Part shown: positions 6,701 through 12,209 of the stretch, one piece after another | How positions within the stretch are numbered: position 1 is the stretch's first letter | How the letters are laid out: every line of letters starts with the position of its first letter | Origin: Candidatus Paceibacter sp. | GTDB taxonomy: Bacteria; Patescibacteriota; Patescibacteriia; SG8-24; DYFX01 | Direction: 5' to 3' | Length of the DNA: 13,997 bases | NCBI GenBank assembly: GCA_020724945.1 | Contig: DYFX01000029.1 | Span: forward strand, 1 to 13,997 | Made by a program: the position numbers and the translations under genes | The notes under the pieces: model-generated | Seen by the model: the letters and a program-made list of their open reading frames with translations, nothing else | Databases searched by the model: none | What the model was told of the DNA's origin: nothing

Positions 6701-7975
6701 GATCCAGCCGTCGGTGGCGGAAAGCATCTGGACATCCAAAAGCGAGGTGGAACCGATGTCGAGGAACTCGCTCCAAGCCGAGCCGTTCCACCGCAGGATC
6801 TTGCCGCTGCCGCCCACCGCCCAGCCGTCGGACGAGGATGCCATGGCGACGGAGAACAGGTCCTGGGTCGTCGGCGAGGTCACGGTCGCCCAAGCCGAGC
6901 CGTTCCAGCGGACGATGCGACCGCCCTCACCCACCGCCCAGCCGTCGTTCGCGGAGACCATCGCGACCCCGTTCAGGTCGTCGGAGGTCGGCGTCGAGAC
7001 GGTCGACCAGCTGCCGCCGGAGTACCGCGCGATGACGCCGTTCAAGCCGACCGCCCAGCCGTCGGAGGACGAGACCATGGCGACGGAACGAAGGCTGTTG
7101 GCGGTCGGCGACGCGAAGATGCGCCAGCCCGTCGAGTTGTCGAGCTGGACGCCGGCCGGCTCGCCGGTGCCGACGATGACGGTCTGGGTGGTGGTGCCCG
7201 AGGCGAAGTCCGCGGAACTCGTATGCGTGACGGTGATGCCGGGGTTCTCGGACGCGAGCCATTGCGGCGCGATGGCGAGCTCGACCCGGGCGGCGTCGCC
7301 CGTTCCGATGAGCGCGGTGCTCGCATACGCCCCGGGGCCGAAATCCGCGTCGTTCTTGTGCGTGAGCGCGGTGCCGCCGGAGACATTCCAGGCCGAGCCG
7401 CTCAAGAGGATGGAGGCGGCGGTGGCGGACCCCGTCATCACGGCGGAACTGCGGTCGCCCGCGTCGAAGTGGACATCGGTCGTCCGCGTCCAGGCGTAGG
7501 AGTTCCAATCCGCGAGGTATTGCGAACGGACGACGCTCCTGGGCAGCGCGAGCACGCCGCTCGTCCAGCTGACCGTCACTTCGACGCGCTTGATGCGCGG
7601 GTCGACGGTGCCGCCGGCGCCGACGATGGCGCCGCTCCCGTCGCGCATGACGGTCGAGACGACGACTTGCCGGAGATATTCCCCGTCGACGAGATCGGAG
7701 GATCCGCTCAAGGTCCAGGTGCCGCTCGCGGACACGGCGAGGCCGTGCGTGCCGGGCGCGAGATCGGTCCAGAGGTTTTCCTTGATGGCGCGCGCGGCTT
7801 CGAGTCCCTGCGTCGCGAGGAAGACGGCGCGGGTGCGGTCGGCGCCGTCGGCCGTCGAGACCAGCGGATTCAGCACGAGCAGGATGACGCCGCCCGCGAG
7901 CACCGCGAAGACGGCGACGGCGATCAGCACCTCCATCACCGATTGCCCGCGCTTATTGCGCCACCACGCGGCCAT
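3791..7975 (-). CDS. Giant PilV/GspI-like pseudopilin with three seven-bladed propellers
   Basis: The 1394-residue product begins MAAWWRNKRGQSVMEVLIAV: basic leader, cleavage glycine at 10, glutamate at mature position 5, then a hydrophobic helix to about 36. Residues 37-160 look like a normal PilV/GspI body (FLATQGLEAARAIKENLW; VEVTVSW; SQYLADW). Residues 167-284 hold three degenerate ~40-residue repeats. Then come three modules: propellers at about 284-555, 662-922 and 1029-1294, each with seven blades of about 39 residues (consensus W-x4-SPTT-x2-L-x2-V-x-M-x-S-x2-DGWAVG-x2-G-x-I-x-RWNG), each followed by a ~100-residue beta-rich domain sharing RTGNxPxPDGSWSAWS and GRYxQxR. The blades resemble the Ycf48/BNR class. 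Family members without fusions are usually under 250 residues. No cysteine is seen. The start overlaps the H-type gene by 23 bp. Likely role, by inference: tip adhesin or sensor of the pilus. Secretion through the prepilin route is well supported; ligand unknown. Confidence 0.9.
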   Translation of the reverse strand: MAAWWRNKRGQSVMEVLIAVAVFAVLAGGVILLVLNPLVSTADGADRTRAVFLATQGLEAARAIKENLWTDLAPGTHGLAVSASGTWTLSGSSDLVDGEYLRQVVVSTVMRDGSGAIVGAGGTVDPRIKRVEVTVSWTSGVLALPRSVVRSQYLADWNSYAWTRTTDVHFDAGDRSSAVMTGSATAASILLSGSAWNVSGGTALTHKNDADFGPGAYASTALIGTGDAARVELAIAPQWLASENPGITVTHTSSADFASGTTTQTVIVGTGEPAGVQLDNSTGWRIFASPTANSLRSVAMVSSSDGWAVGLNGVIARYSGGSWSTVSTPTSDDLNGVAMVSANDGWAVGEGGRIVRWNGSAWATVTSPTTQDLFSVAMASSSDGWAVGGSGKILRWNGSAWSEFLDIGSTSLLDVQMLSATDGWIVGGSGLIYRWNGTTWSLHTDTGNQTWNSVHLLTATDGWVVGGSGIIYRWNGTAWSAHTDTGNQTWNGVRMISSGDVWAVGNGGLVAHFDGSAWTASETLVTDDLYGTDFVGVNNGWGVGEGGRILRYDDQYFPDGTFVSSIVDAGESVTWSAVAWTQDLFSQGATLTVATRTGNVPWPDGTWSAWSAELSEPFGSPIASPAGRYIQYRVSFASLDGTETATLNDITLAYGAPGTATIQGVQMLSATDGWMVGFNGSIQRYDGSSWSSVTSPTTDDLYDLDFVSATDGWAVGEGGRIVRWNGSTWATVTSPTTLTLYAVDLISSSDGWATGDNGVILRWNGTSWSLAATPTNRDLRGLSMVASGDAWAVGQRGEILRLTGSTWATFTSPTGSDLYAVDMLSSSDGQAVGKGGVTLRWNGTNWTALTPITNSNLLSIDLRTASDGWAVGGGGRILRWNGSVWSLESSPVTKAINGVSAVGAEDVWAGGYLGLLLHYTPAYLPSGTFQSAVFDSATTVGTVWNIVSWTEVLPAGANVTVSTRTGNTPTPDGSWSAWSGELTDETGSAITSPAGRYLQYRLTLTRATSPFSTSSVDDVTALFGQQTGQNLRAFASAAANDIWISGLGGVTLRKTGTAWSLVATPVTRDLYGIDMSATNAGAAVGANGTILSWNGASWTEATSPTTRALNGVDLVSSTDGWAVGAQGAIVRLTGVTWANATSPTTNALNAVRMLSSTDGWAVGVSGTIVRWNGASWATVGSPTTDTLNALSFLNATDGWAVGNGGRIIRWNGASWATVTSPTASNLRAIAMRAPSDGWAAGDNGTILHWDGVSWTVTASPTTRAIYGMGFADKGNNNGWIAAVQGRIFQGPVAPYFATGRLFSSVLDMDSATATPMTVSWTSSVPSGTSLTMAVRTGNVPVPDGSWTAFSPEVSVGYGSPFVATPGRYAQLRATFSASDTAQTPTLDDFQFTYR
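3794..4891 (-). repeat. Module 3: seven-blade propeller plus terminal beta domain
   Basis: Residues 1029-1294 of the giant pseudopilin hold seven blades; the first (NDIWISGLGG) and last (NNGWIAAVQG) are degenerate, the middle ones keep DGWAVG and RWNG. The last ~100 residues (1295-1394; bases 3794-4093) form the third beta-rich domain with RTGNVPVPDGSWTAFS and end the protein. Blade DNA repeats at close to 117 bp. Blades 4 and 5 are very similar to each other and to blades of the other modules. Confidence 0.85.
4895..5992 (-). repeat. Module 2: seven-blade propeller plus beta domain
   Basis: Residues 662-922 hold seven blades, the first lacking its outer W-SPT strand because it follows the linker directly, the seventh degenerate (AEDVWAGGYLG). 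Residues 923-1027 (bases 4895-5209) are the second beta-rich domain, with RTGNTPTPDGSWSAWS and GRYLQYR. The blade signature is the same as in the other modules, so the three modules most simply arose by duplication of a whole propeller-plus-linker unit. Confidence 0.85.
5996..7126 (-). repeat. Module 1: seven-blade propeller plus beta domain
   Basis: Residues 284-555 (bases 6311-7126) hold seven blades; blades 4-6 form a subgroup in which SPTT is replaced by DIGS or DTGN and RWNG is preceded by IY. Residues 556-660 (bases 5996-6310) are the first beta-rich domain, with RTGNVPWPDGTWSAWS and GRYIQYR. This module is the nearest to the pilin body and the only one whose first blade keeps the full outer strand (WRIFASPT). 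Confidence 0.85.
6503..6736 (-). repeat. Tandem 117-bp near-identical blade repeat
   Basis: Two adjacent 117-bp units, 6503-6619 and 6620-6736, match at about 100 positions by hand count, with most differences silent or at the unit end. Each encodes one 39-residue blade; both contain HTDTGNQTWN and GGSGxIYRWNGT. The phase is kept, so gain or loss of a unit would keep the frame. They are the closest adjacent pair I see and probably the youngest duplication in the array. Confidence 0.8.
7124..7477 (-). repeat. Three degenerate ~40-residue repeats between pilin body and propellers
   Basis: Residues 167-284 of the giant pseudopilin can be lined up as three units ending in an aromatic W: one with DVHFDAGDRSSAVMTGS, one with DADFGPGAYASTALIGTG, one with SADFASGTTTQTVIVGTG. 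The shared pattern is (A/V)-x-F-x(2)-G, a Ser/Thr-rich strand, then GTG or GS and a hydrophobic strand. They are unlike the propeller blades and may form a stalk or spacer between the filament and the propellers. Similarity is weak outside units two and three. Confidence 0.5.
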
Positions 7976-8423
7976 AGGCGTTGATCATGACCGTGCGCGT
8001 CGCGGCGTCGACGCCGGTCAGGGTGATGAGGCCGGGCTGTCCGGTGAAGCCGTGGAAGCGCGAAAAGGAGATGTCGCAGCCGCCCCCGACCTCCACGCCC
8101 GTCACGGCCACGCCGCCGGGGAGCGCGAACGAGTCGATGGTGTCGGTGGCGGACGCGAAGGACGCGCCGCGGTAGACATGGTAGGTCGTCGCCGGCAGCG
8201 CGCAGCCGTCGCCGTCCGAGAAATGGACGCCCCAGCGGTCTCCGAAATGGCCGGCGAGCGCCTGCGTCTCCGCGCGGCGCAGGACATCGACGACGCCCGT
8301 CACGGCGTCGTCGAGCGCGCCGCGCGTCTGCATGGAGTAGAGCGGGAAGGTCGTGACGGCGACGATGACCCCGAAAAACGCCATCACCAGCAGGAGTTCG
8401 ATCGCGGTGAAACCGGCGCGCAT
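7953..8423 (-). CDS. GspH/FimT-like minor pseudopilin
   Basis: The 156-residue product begins MRAGFTAIELLLVMAFFGVI: a minimal four-residue leader with one arginine, cleavage at glycine 4, phenylalanine at mature position 1 and glutamate at position 5. The helix runs to about 31 and is followed by DDAVTGVVDVLRRAETQALAG, a pattern of GspH/FimT/FimU subunits, then a beta-rich globular part. Cysteines 74 and 116 could form a disulfide. Its ATG follows the PilC stop with one base between (TGACATG) and its own stop overlaps the start of the giant gene, so it is translationally coupled on both sides. In the general model this subunit joins the tip complex of I, J and K subunits to the shaft. Confidence 0.85.
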   Translation of the reverse strand: MRAGFTAIELLLVMAFFGVIVAVTTFPLYSMQTRGALDDAVTGVVDVLRRAETQALAGHFGDRWGVHFSDGDGCALPATTYHVYRGASFASATDTIDSFALPGGVAVTGVEVGGGCDISFSRFHGFTGQPGLITLTGVDAATRTVMINAYGRVVAQ

Positions 8424-8424
8424 G

Positions 8425-9633
8425 TCAGAGGCGTTCGATATTGCCGATGAAGTTGTAGATCGGCGTGATGATGGCGACGGCGATGTAGGCGACGGTCAGG
8501 CCGATGATGATGAGCAGGATCGGCTCGAGGACGGTCGAAAGGTTCTTGGTCGTCACGTCGACCTCGTCCTCGTAGAACTCCGCGAGGTATTGGAAGGTCT
8601 CCTCCAGCTTTCCGCTGCGTTCGCCCACCGCGAGCATGCGCGTGGCGATCGACGGGAAGAGGCGCGGGAACTCCTCGAGGACCGTCGAGGCCGGCACGCC
8701 GGTCTCCGTCCCCTGCTTCACGCGCAGGAGCGCCTTCTTGAAGCGCGCGTTGCGGAGCGTGTCGGCCGTGATCTGGAAGGCGTCGCCGATCGGCAGGCCC
8801 GACTTGAGGAGCGTCGCCATCGTGCGGGCGAACATCGCCAGGTTGAAGTTGCGCGCCAGCACGCCGAAGACCGGGAGGCGGAGCAGGACGCCGTGGCTGA
8901 ACGGCCGCACGGGCTTCCAGCGCAGGAGCTGGGCCAGCCCGAAAATCCCGACGACGACGCCGATCGAGAACGGCACGCCGTAGGCGACCATGAAGCGCGA
9001 GAAGCCGATCATCATCTTCGTCGCCAACGGAAGCTCCGTCGTGATGGAGTCGAAGAGGCCGATGACGCGCGGCAGCACGAAGAGCGAAAGGCCCATGCCG
9101 ATGCCGGCGGCGGCCACGAGCACCAGGACCGGATAGATCATCGCGCCGCGGATCTTGCGCTGGAGGTCGTAGCTCTTCGCGAGCTGCAGCGCGAGATCGT
9201 CGAGGCTCCGTTCGAGCGTGCCGCTCGATTCGCCCGCGCGGATGGTGGCGACGAAGAGTTCAGGGAAGATCTTCGGGTACTGCGCGAACCCTTCGGAGAG
9301 CTGACGGCCGCCTTCGACGGCCGCGAGCACCCCGAAAAGCGCCTTGCGGAACGGCCCTTGGGCCTGCTCCGCCAGCACGCGCACGGCCTCGTCGATCGGC
9401 AGGCCGGCCCTGATCATCAGCGACATGTGCTTGGCGAAGGCGACCTTGGCCACATGCGGCACCCAGCCGATGCCCAGCAGGTTCGCGAAGCTTCCTCCGG
9501 CGTCTCGCCGCAGGGAGACCACGAGCAAGCCCGCGGAACGGATCTGTTCCGCCGCCTCGTCGCTGGAACGCGCGTCGATGACGCCGTTCTCGATCTTGCC
9601 TTGCGGCGTGGTGGCGCTGTACTTGAATCGCAT
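8425..9633 (-). CDS. pilC: Type IV pilus inner-membrane platform protein PilC
   Basis: This 402-residue protein is full length for PilC/GspF. The N-terminus FKYSATTPQGKIENGVIDA is the small cytoplasmic PilC-type domain. Two T2SSF repeats follow, about residues 66-189 and 264-391, each with an AGLPIDEA or SGLPIGDA helix and the GE-x-SG-x-L turn (134-139 and 337-342). Membrane helices are at about 166-188, 216-236 and 369-391. PilC sits in the cytoplasmic membrane and couples PilB to subunit extraction into the filament. It follows pilB by 18 bp with its own ribosome site. The pairing with pilB is the core of every type IV filament operon. PilC and GspF cannot be cleanly separated by sequence alone; the pilin set favours a pilus. 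Confidence 0.96.
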   Translation of the reverse strand: MRFKYSATTPQGKIENGVIDARSSDEAAEQIRSAGLLVVSLRRDAGGSFANLLGIGWVPHVAKVAFAKHMSLMIRAGLPIDEAVRVLAEQAQGPFRKALFGVLAAVEGGRQLSEGFAQYPKIFPELFVATIRAGESSGTLERSLDDLALQLAKSYDLQRKIRGAMIYPVLVLVAAAGIGMGLSLFVLPRVIGLFDSITTELPLATKMMIGFSRFMVAYGVPFSIGVVVGIFGLAQLLRWKPVRPFSHGVLLRLPVFGVLARNFNLAMFARTMATLLKSGLPIGDAFQITADTLRNARFKKALLRVKQGTETGVPASTVLEEFPRLFPSIATRMLAVGERSGKLEETFQYLAEFYEDEVDVTTKNLSTVLEPILLIIIGLTVAYIAVAIITPIYNFIGNIERL

Positions 9634-9636
9634 GAT

Positions 9637-9644
9637 CCTCCTTT
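9637..9644 (-). promoter_or_regulatory. Ribosome binding site of pilC
   Basis: The minus strand reads AAAGGAGG, three bases before the ATG at 9631-9633. It lies inside the 18-bp gap after the pilB stop and fixes the pilC start. The spacing is short but the match to the anti-Shine-Dalgarno is strong, unlike most other genes here. Confidence 0.75.
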
Positions 9645-9651
9645 ATGCGGG

Positions 9652-11361
9652 TCAATCGTGCATGGTGCGGAGCAGTTCCTCGACGGTCGTGAGGCCGTTC
9701 AGGACCTTCTGCACGCCGTCCTCGAGCATGGTGGTCATGCCCTGGCGGATGGCCTCCCGCTCGATCTCGTCGGCGTTGGCGCGGCTCATGATGAGCTTGC
9801 GGATCGGTTCGGTCATCTCGATGAGCTCGAAGATGCCGACGCGACCGATATAGCCGGTGTGGCGGCAGAGCTCGCACTTGGCGCCCGCATAGACCGTCAG
9901 GCTCTTCTTCTTGCCGAAGAGCCGGCGCGCGAGGTCGTCGGAAACGCCCGCCGTCTTCGCCTCGCTCATGGTCATCGTACCGCTTTTCCGGCACTTCGGA
10001 CAGATGCGGCGCACGAGGCGCTGGGCCATGATGAGGTTGATGGACGAGGCGATCAGGAACGGCTCGATCTTCATGTCCAAGAGGCGCGGCAGGGTGGTGG
10101 CCGCGTTGTTGGTGTGGAGGGTCGAGAGCACGAGGTGGCCGGTCATGGCCGAGTTCACGGCGATGCCGGCCGTCTCCTCGTCGCGGATCTCGCCGACCAT
10201 GATGATGTCCGGGTTCTGGCGGACGATGGCCCGGAGCCCCGCCGCGAAGGTGATGCCCGTCTTCGGGTTGACCTGGATCTGGCTGACGCCGCCGATGTCG
10301 TATTCGATCGGATCCTCGATGGTGGTGATGTTCACCTCGGGCGTGTTGAGGATCTTCATCATCGCGTAGAGCGTCGTCGTCTTTCCCGATCCGGTCGGAC
10401 CGGTCGAGAGGATCATGCCGAACGGCTTCTTCATCGCGCGGACCGTCTTCTCGACATCGGCGTCGGAAAGGCCGATGGATTCGAGATAGAAATGCTTGCC
10501 GCGCTCGGTGAGCAGGCGCATCACGACCTTCTCGCCCTCGATGATCGGCACGATGTTGATGCGGATGTCGACGGTCTCCCCTTCCAGCACGGTGCGGATC
10601 TTGCCGTCCTGCGCCGCGAAATGCTCGTCGGTGCGGAGGCGCCCCATGATCTTGAGGCGCGTGACCACCAGATCATGCATGTACTTGGGGTAGCGCACGA
10701 TGTCGTGCATCAGGCCGTCGATGCGGAAGCGCACCAGCGCCTCCTTCTCGCGCGGCTCGATATGCATGTCGGAAGCGCCCGCCTGATAGGCGTACAGCAG
10801 CAGCGTGTCGACGATCTGGACGATGGGCAGCTCCTTGAGCGCGTCTTCCGGCGAGAGGTCCGGCTTCTCGGCGAGCTTGCGGTCGATCTCCGCGATGATG
10901 GCCTGGAAGACGGACTTGATGTCCTTGCGGTAGCGCGCGGCCGCGAGCTCGATGTCGGCGCGCGTGGCGTAATGGAGGCGAACCTCCTTTCCTTTGAGCT
11001 TCTTGCGGACGGCCGCGATGGCCTCGAGGTTGCCCGGGTCGTTCACGGCCACCGCGACGGCCGCGCCGTCGTCGAGCCTCCGGAACGGCATCACCCCGCT
11101 GCGCTTCACCATCTCGACGGGCACGAGGCGCAGGACATCGTCGGGGATCGCCTCGTTGCGCAGGTTGATGTACGGGATGCGGTAGATGTCGGCGATCAGC
11201 CGGCCCAGGTTCTCGTCGGTGATGATGTTCCGTTCGACGAGAAAATCGGCCAGCGGCTCCCCGCGGTCGTTGGCGCTCTGGTAGACGGCCTCGAGCCGTT
11301 CGGCCGGCAAGACCTCGAGCTCGGCGAGCGCCGCCTTCAATGTGTCGTTGGAAATCGCCAC
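9652..11361 (-). CDS. pilB: Type IV pilus assembly ATPase PilB
   Basis: The 569-residue product is full length for PilB/GspE. Residues 1-150 are the MshEN-type N-terminal domain (LVERNIITDENLGRLIADIY). The ATPase core has the Walker A GPTGSGKTT (321-329), Asp box TTIEDPIEYD (346-355), Walker B IIMVGEIRDEE (386-396) and His box TGHLVLSTLHTN (407-418). Four cysteines, C454-x2-C457 and C496-x2-C499, form the zinc site of assembly-type ATPases; retraction ATPase PilT lacks it and the long N-domain. PilB forms a hexamer under PilC and drives filament extension. The start is GTG at 11359-11361, chosen because AGGAGGAGA precedes it by 5 nt. A 52-bp gap separates it from the receiver upstream. Confidence 0.97.
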   Translation of the reverse strand: MAISNDTLKAALAELEVLPAERLEAVYQSANDRGEPLADFLVERNIITDENLGRLIADIYRIPYINLRNEAIPDDVLRLVPVEMVKRSGVMPFRRLDDGAAVAVAVNDPGNLEAIAAVRKKLKGKEVRLHYATRADIELAAARYRKDIKSVFQAIIAEIDRKLAEKPDLSPEDALKELPIVQIVDTLLLYAYQAGASDMHIEPREKEALVRFRIDGLMHDIVRYPKYMHDLVVTRLKIMGRLRTDEHFAAQDGKIRTVLEGETVDIRINIVPIIEGEKVVMRLLTERGKHFYLESIGLSDADVEKTVRAMKKPFGMILSTGPTGSGKTTTLYAMMKILNTPEVNITTIEDPIEYDIGGVSQIQVNPKTGITFAAGLRAIVRQNPDIIMVGEIRDEETAGIAVNSAMTGHLVLSTLHTNNAATTLPRLLDMKIEPFLIASSINLIMAQRLVRRICPKCRKSGTMTMSEAKTAGVSDDLARRLFGKKKSLTVYAGAKCELCRHTGYIGRVGIFELIEMTEPIRKLIMSRANADEIEREAIRQGMTTMLEDGVQKVLNGLTTVEELLRTMHD

Positions 11362-11366
11362 AAGGT

Positions 11367-11375
11367 TCTCCTCCT
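11367..11375 (-). promoter_or_regulatory. Ribosome binding site of pilB, deciding a GTG start
   Basis: AGGAGGAGA on the minus strand lies 5 nt before the GTG at 11359-11361. It is the strongest ribosome site in the window and supports GTG over the internal ATG codons as the pilB start. The rest of the 52-bp gap (11362-11413) is GC-rich, holds a palindromic GCCGCGCGCGGC-like stretch, and shows no U-run terminator or clear promoter. Confidence 0.8.
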
Positions 11376-11413
11376 AGGCTTCCCGCGCCCGCCTGCCGCG
11401 CGCGGCGATGAGG

Positions 11414-11803
11414 TTATTTCCTCTTCTCGAGCGTCTCCTGGATCTTGGCGACGATGTCCTGGATCGAGAAGTTGGCCTTGACGAGGTAGCCGTCGGCCCC
11501 GAGGCCTTCGGCGCGCTTGATGTCTTCTTCCTGTCCGAGGTTCGAGAGCACGATGACCGGCGTCGATTTGTTGGCCGCCGACGCCCGCATCCGTTCGAGC
11601 GCCTCGAAGCCGTTGAGTTTCGGCAGGATGAGGTCGAGCAGGATGAGGTCGGGCTTCAGCTCTTCCGCCATCTTGACCGCCTGCTCGCCGTCGTTGGCGA
11701 TCGAGACGTCGAAACCCTCCTTCTTCAGCTTGACGGTATAAATCTTGACGAGGAACGTCTCGTCTTCCACGACCAGGATCTTGGGGGCGCGCTTGGCGGG
11801 CAT
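11414..11803 (-). CDS. Stand-alone CheY-like response regulator receiver (second)
   Basis: The 129-residue protein is a receiver domain only. The acidic pair E13-D14 sits in ILVVEDE, the phosphorylated aspartate is D57 in LILLDLILPKLNG, the switch residue is S87 in VIVLSN and the conserved lysine K109 in GYLVKAN. There is no DNA-binding or enzymatic output domain, so it probably acts by protein contact, as CheY or PilG/PilH do. The residue after the lysine is alanine rather than the usual proline, and the same VKAN-(F/Y)-S ending is found in the neighbouring receiver, so the two are probably old duplicates. It lies 10 bp after that gene and 52 bp before pilB. The natural partner is the kinase two genes upstream; the target may be the pilus motor. 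Confidence 0.93.
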   Translation of the reverse strand: MPAKRAPKILVVEDETFLVKIYTVKLKKEGFDVSIANDGEQAVKMAEELKPDLILLDLILPKLNGFEALERMRASAANKSTPVIVLSNLGQEEDIKRAEGLGADGYLVKANFSIQDIVAKIQETLEKRK

Positions 11804-11813
11804 GGGTGGTGCG

Positions 11814-12188
11814 TTACGGTCCTCCGAGACGATCGTTCACCTTCTTGAGGACATCGTCGAGCGAATAGTTTGCCTTCACGAGGAAGTCGAAGGTGCCGAG
11901 CTGCATCGCCTCGGCGACCTTGTCGCCGGAGCTCAAGTTGGTGAGGATCACGACCGGCACGCCTTTCAGGGCGTCGTCGGCCTTCATCTGCCGCAAGACG
12001 CTGATGCCGTCGAGCTTCGGCATGATGAGATCGAGCAGCACGAGATCGGGCTTGGAGGACTTGAGGGCGTCCATCGCGCCCTCGCCATCGTTGGCGGCGA
12101 GCACGGAATAGCCCGCGTGCTCGAGCTTGTTCTTGAGGGCCCGCTGCATGCTCTGTTCGTCCTCGACGATCAAGACGGTCTTGGCCAT
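11814..12188 (-). CDS. Stand-alone CheY-like response regulator receiver (first)
   Basis: This 124-residue protein is a single receiver domain: E9-D10-E11 in VLIVEDE, phosphorylated aspartate D53 in LVLLDLIMPKLDG, switch threonine T83 in VVILTN and lysine K105 in FLVKAN. Nothing follows the domain. It starts 21 bp after the kinase stop and ends 10 bp before the second receiver, so the three are surely one transcription unit. No Shine-Dalgarno is evident in the short gap. The aromatic switch position is phenylalanine here and tyrosine in the second receiver, so the two may differ in partner choice. Role by inference: phosphoacceptor of the adjacent kinase, with output through protein contact. 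Confidence 0.93.
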   Translation of the reverse strand: MAKTVLIVEDEQSMQRALKNKLEHAGYSVLAANDGEGAMDALKSSKPDLVLLDLIMPKLDGISVLRQMKADDALKGVPVVILTNLSSGDKVAEAMQLGTFDFLVKANYSLDDVLKKVNDRLGGP

Positions 12189-12209
12189 GTAGGGAGTTCA
12201 AACGGAATC

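Noticed and set aside
3794..7126. CRISPR-like array suggested by regular repeats
   Set aside because: The 117-bp periodicity is in-frame protein repeat DNA without short constant repeats and unique spacers.
9652..11361. PilT retraction ATPase or GspE of a secretion system
   Set aside because: The MshEN domain and tetracysteine zinc site exclude PilT. GspE is harder to exclude by sequence, but the CPR-type pilin, PilC-type N-terminus and PilM partner favour PilB.
8353..11481. Very long plus-strand open frame opposite pilB and pilC
   Set aside because: It is rich in Arg, Asp, His and Gly, shows no recognisable domain and lies entirely antisense to two certain genes. It is a composition effect of high-GC coding DNA.
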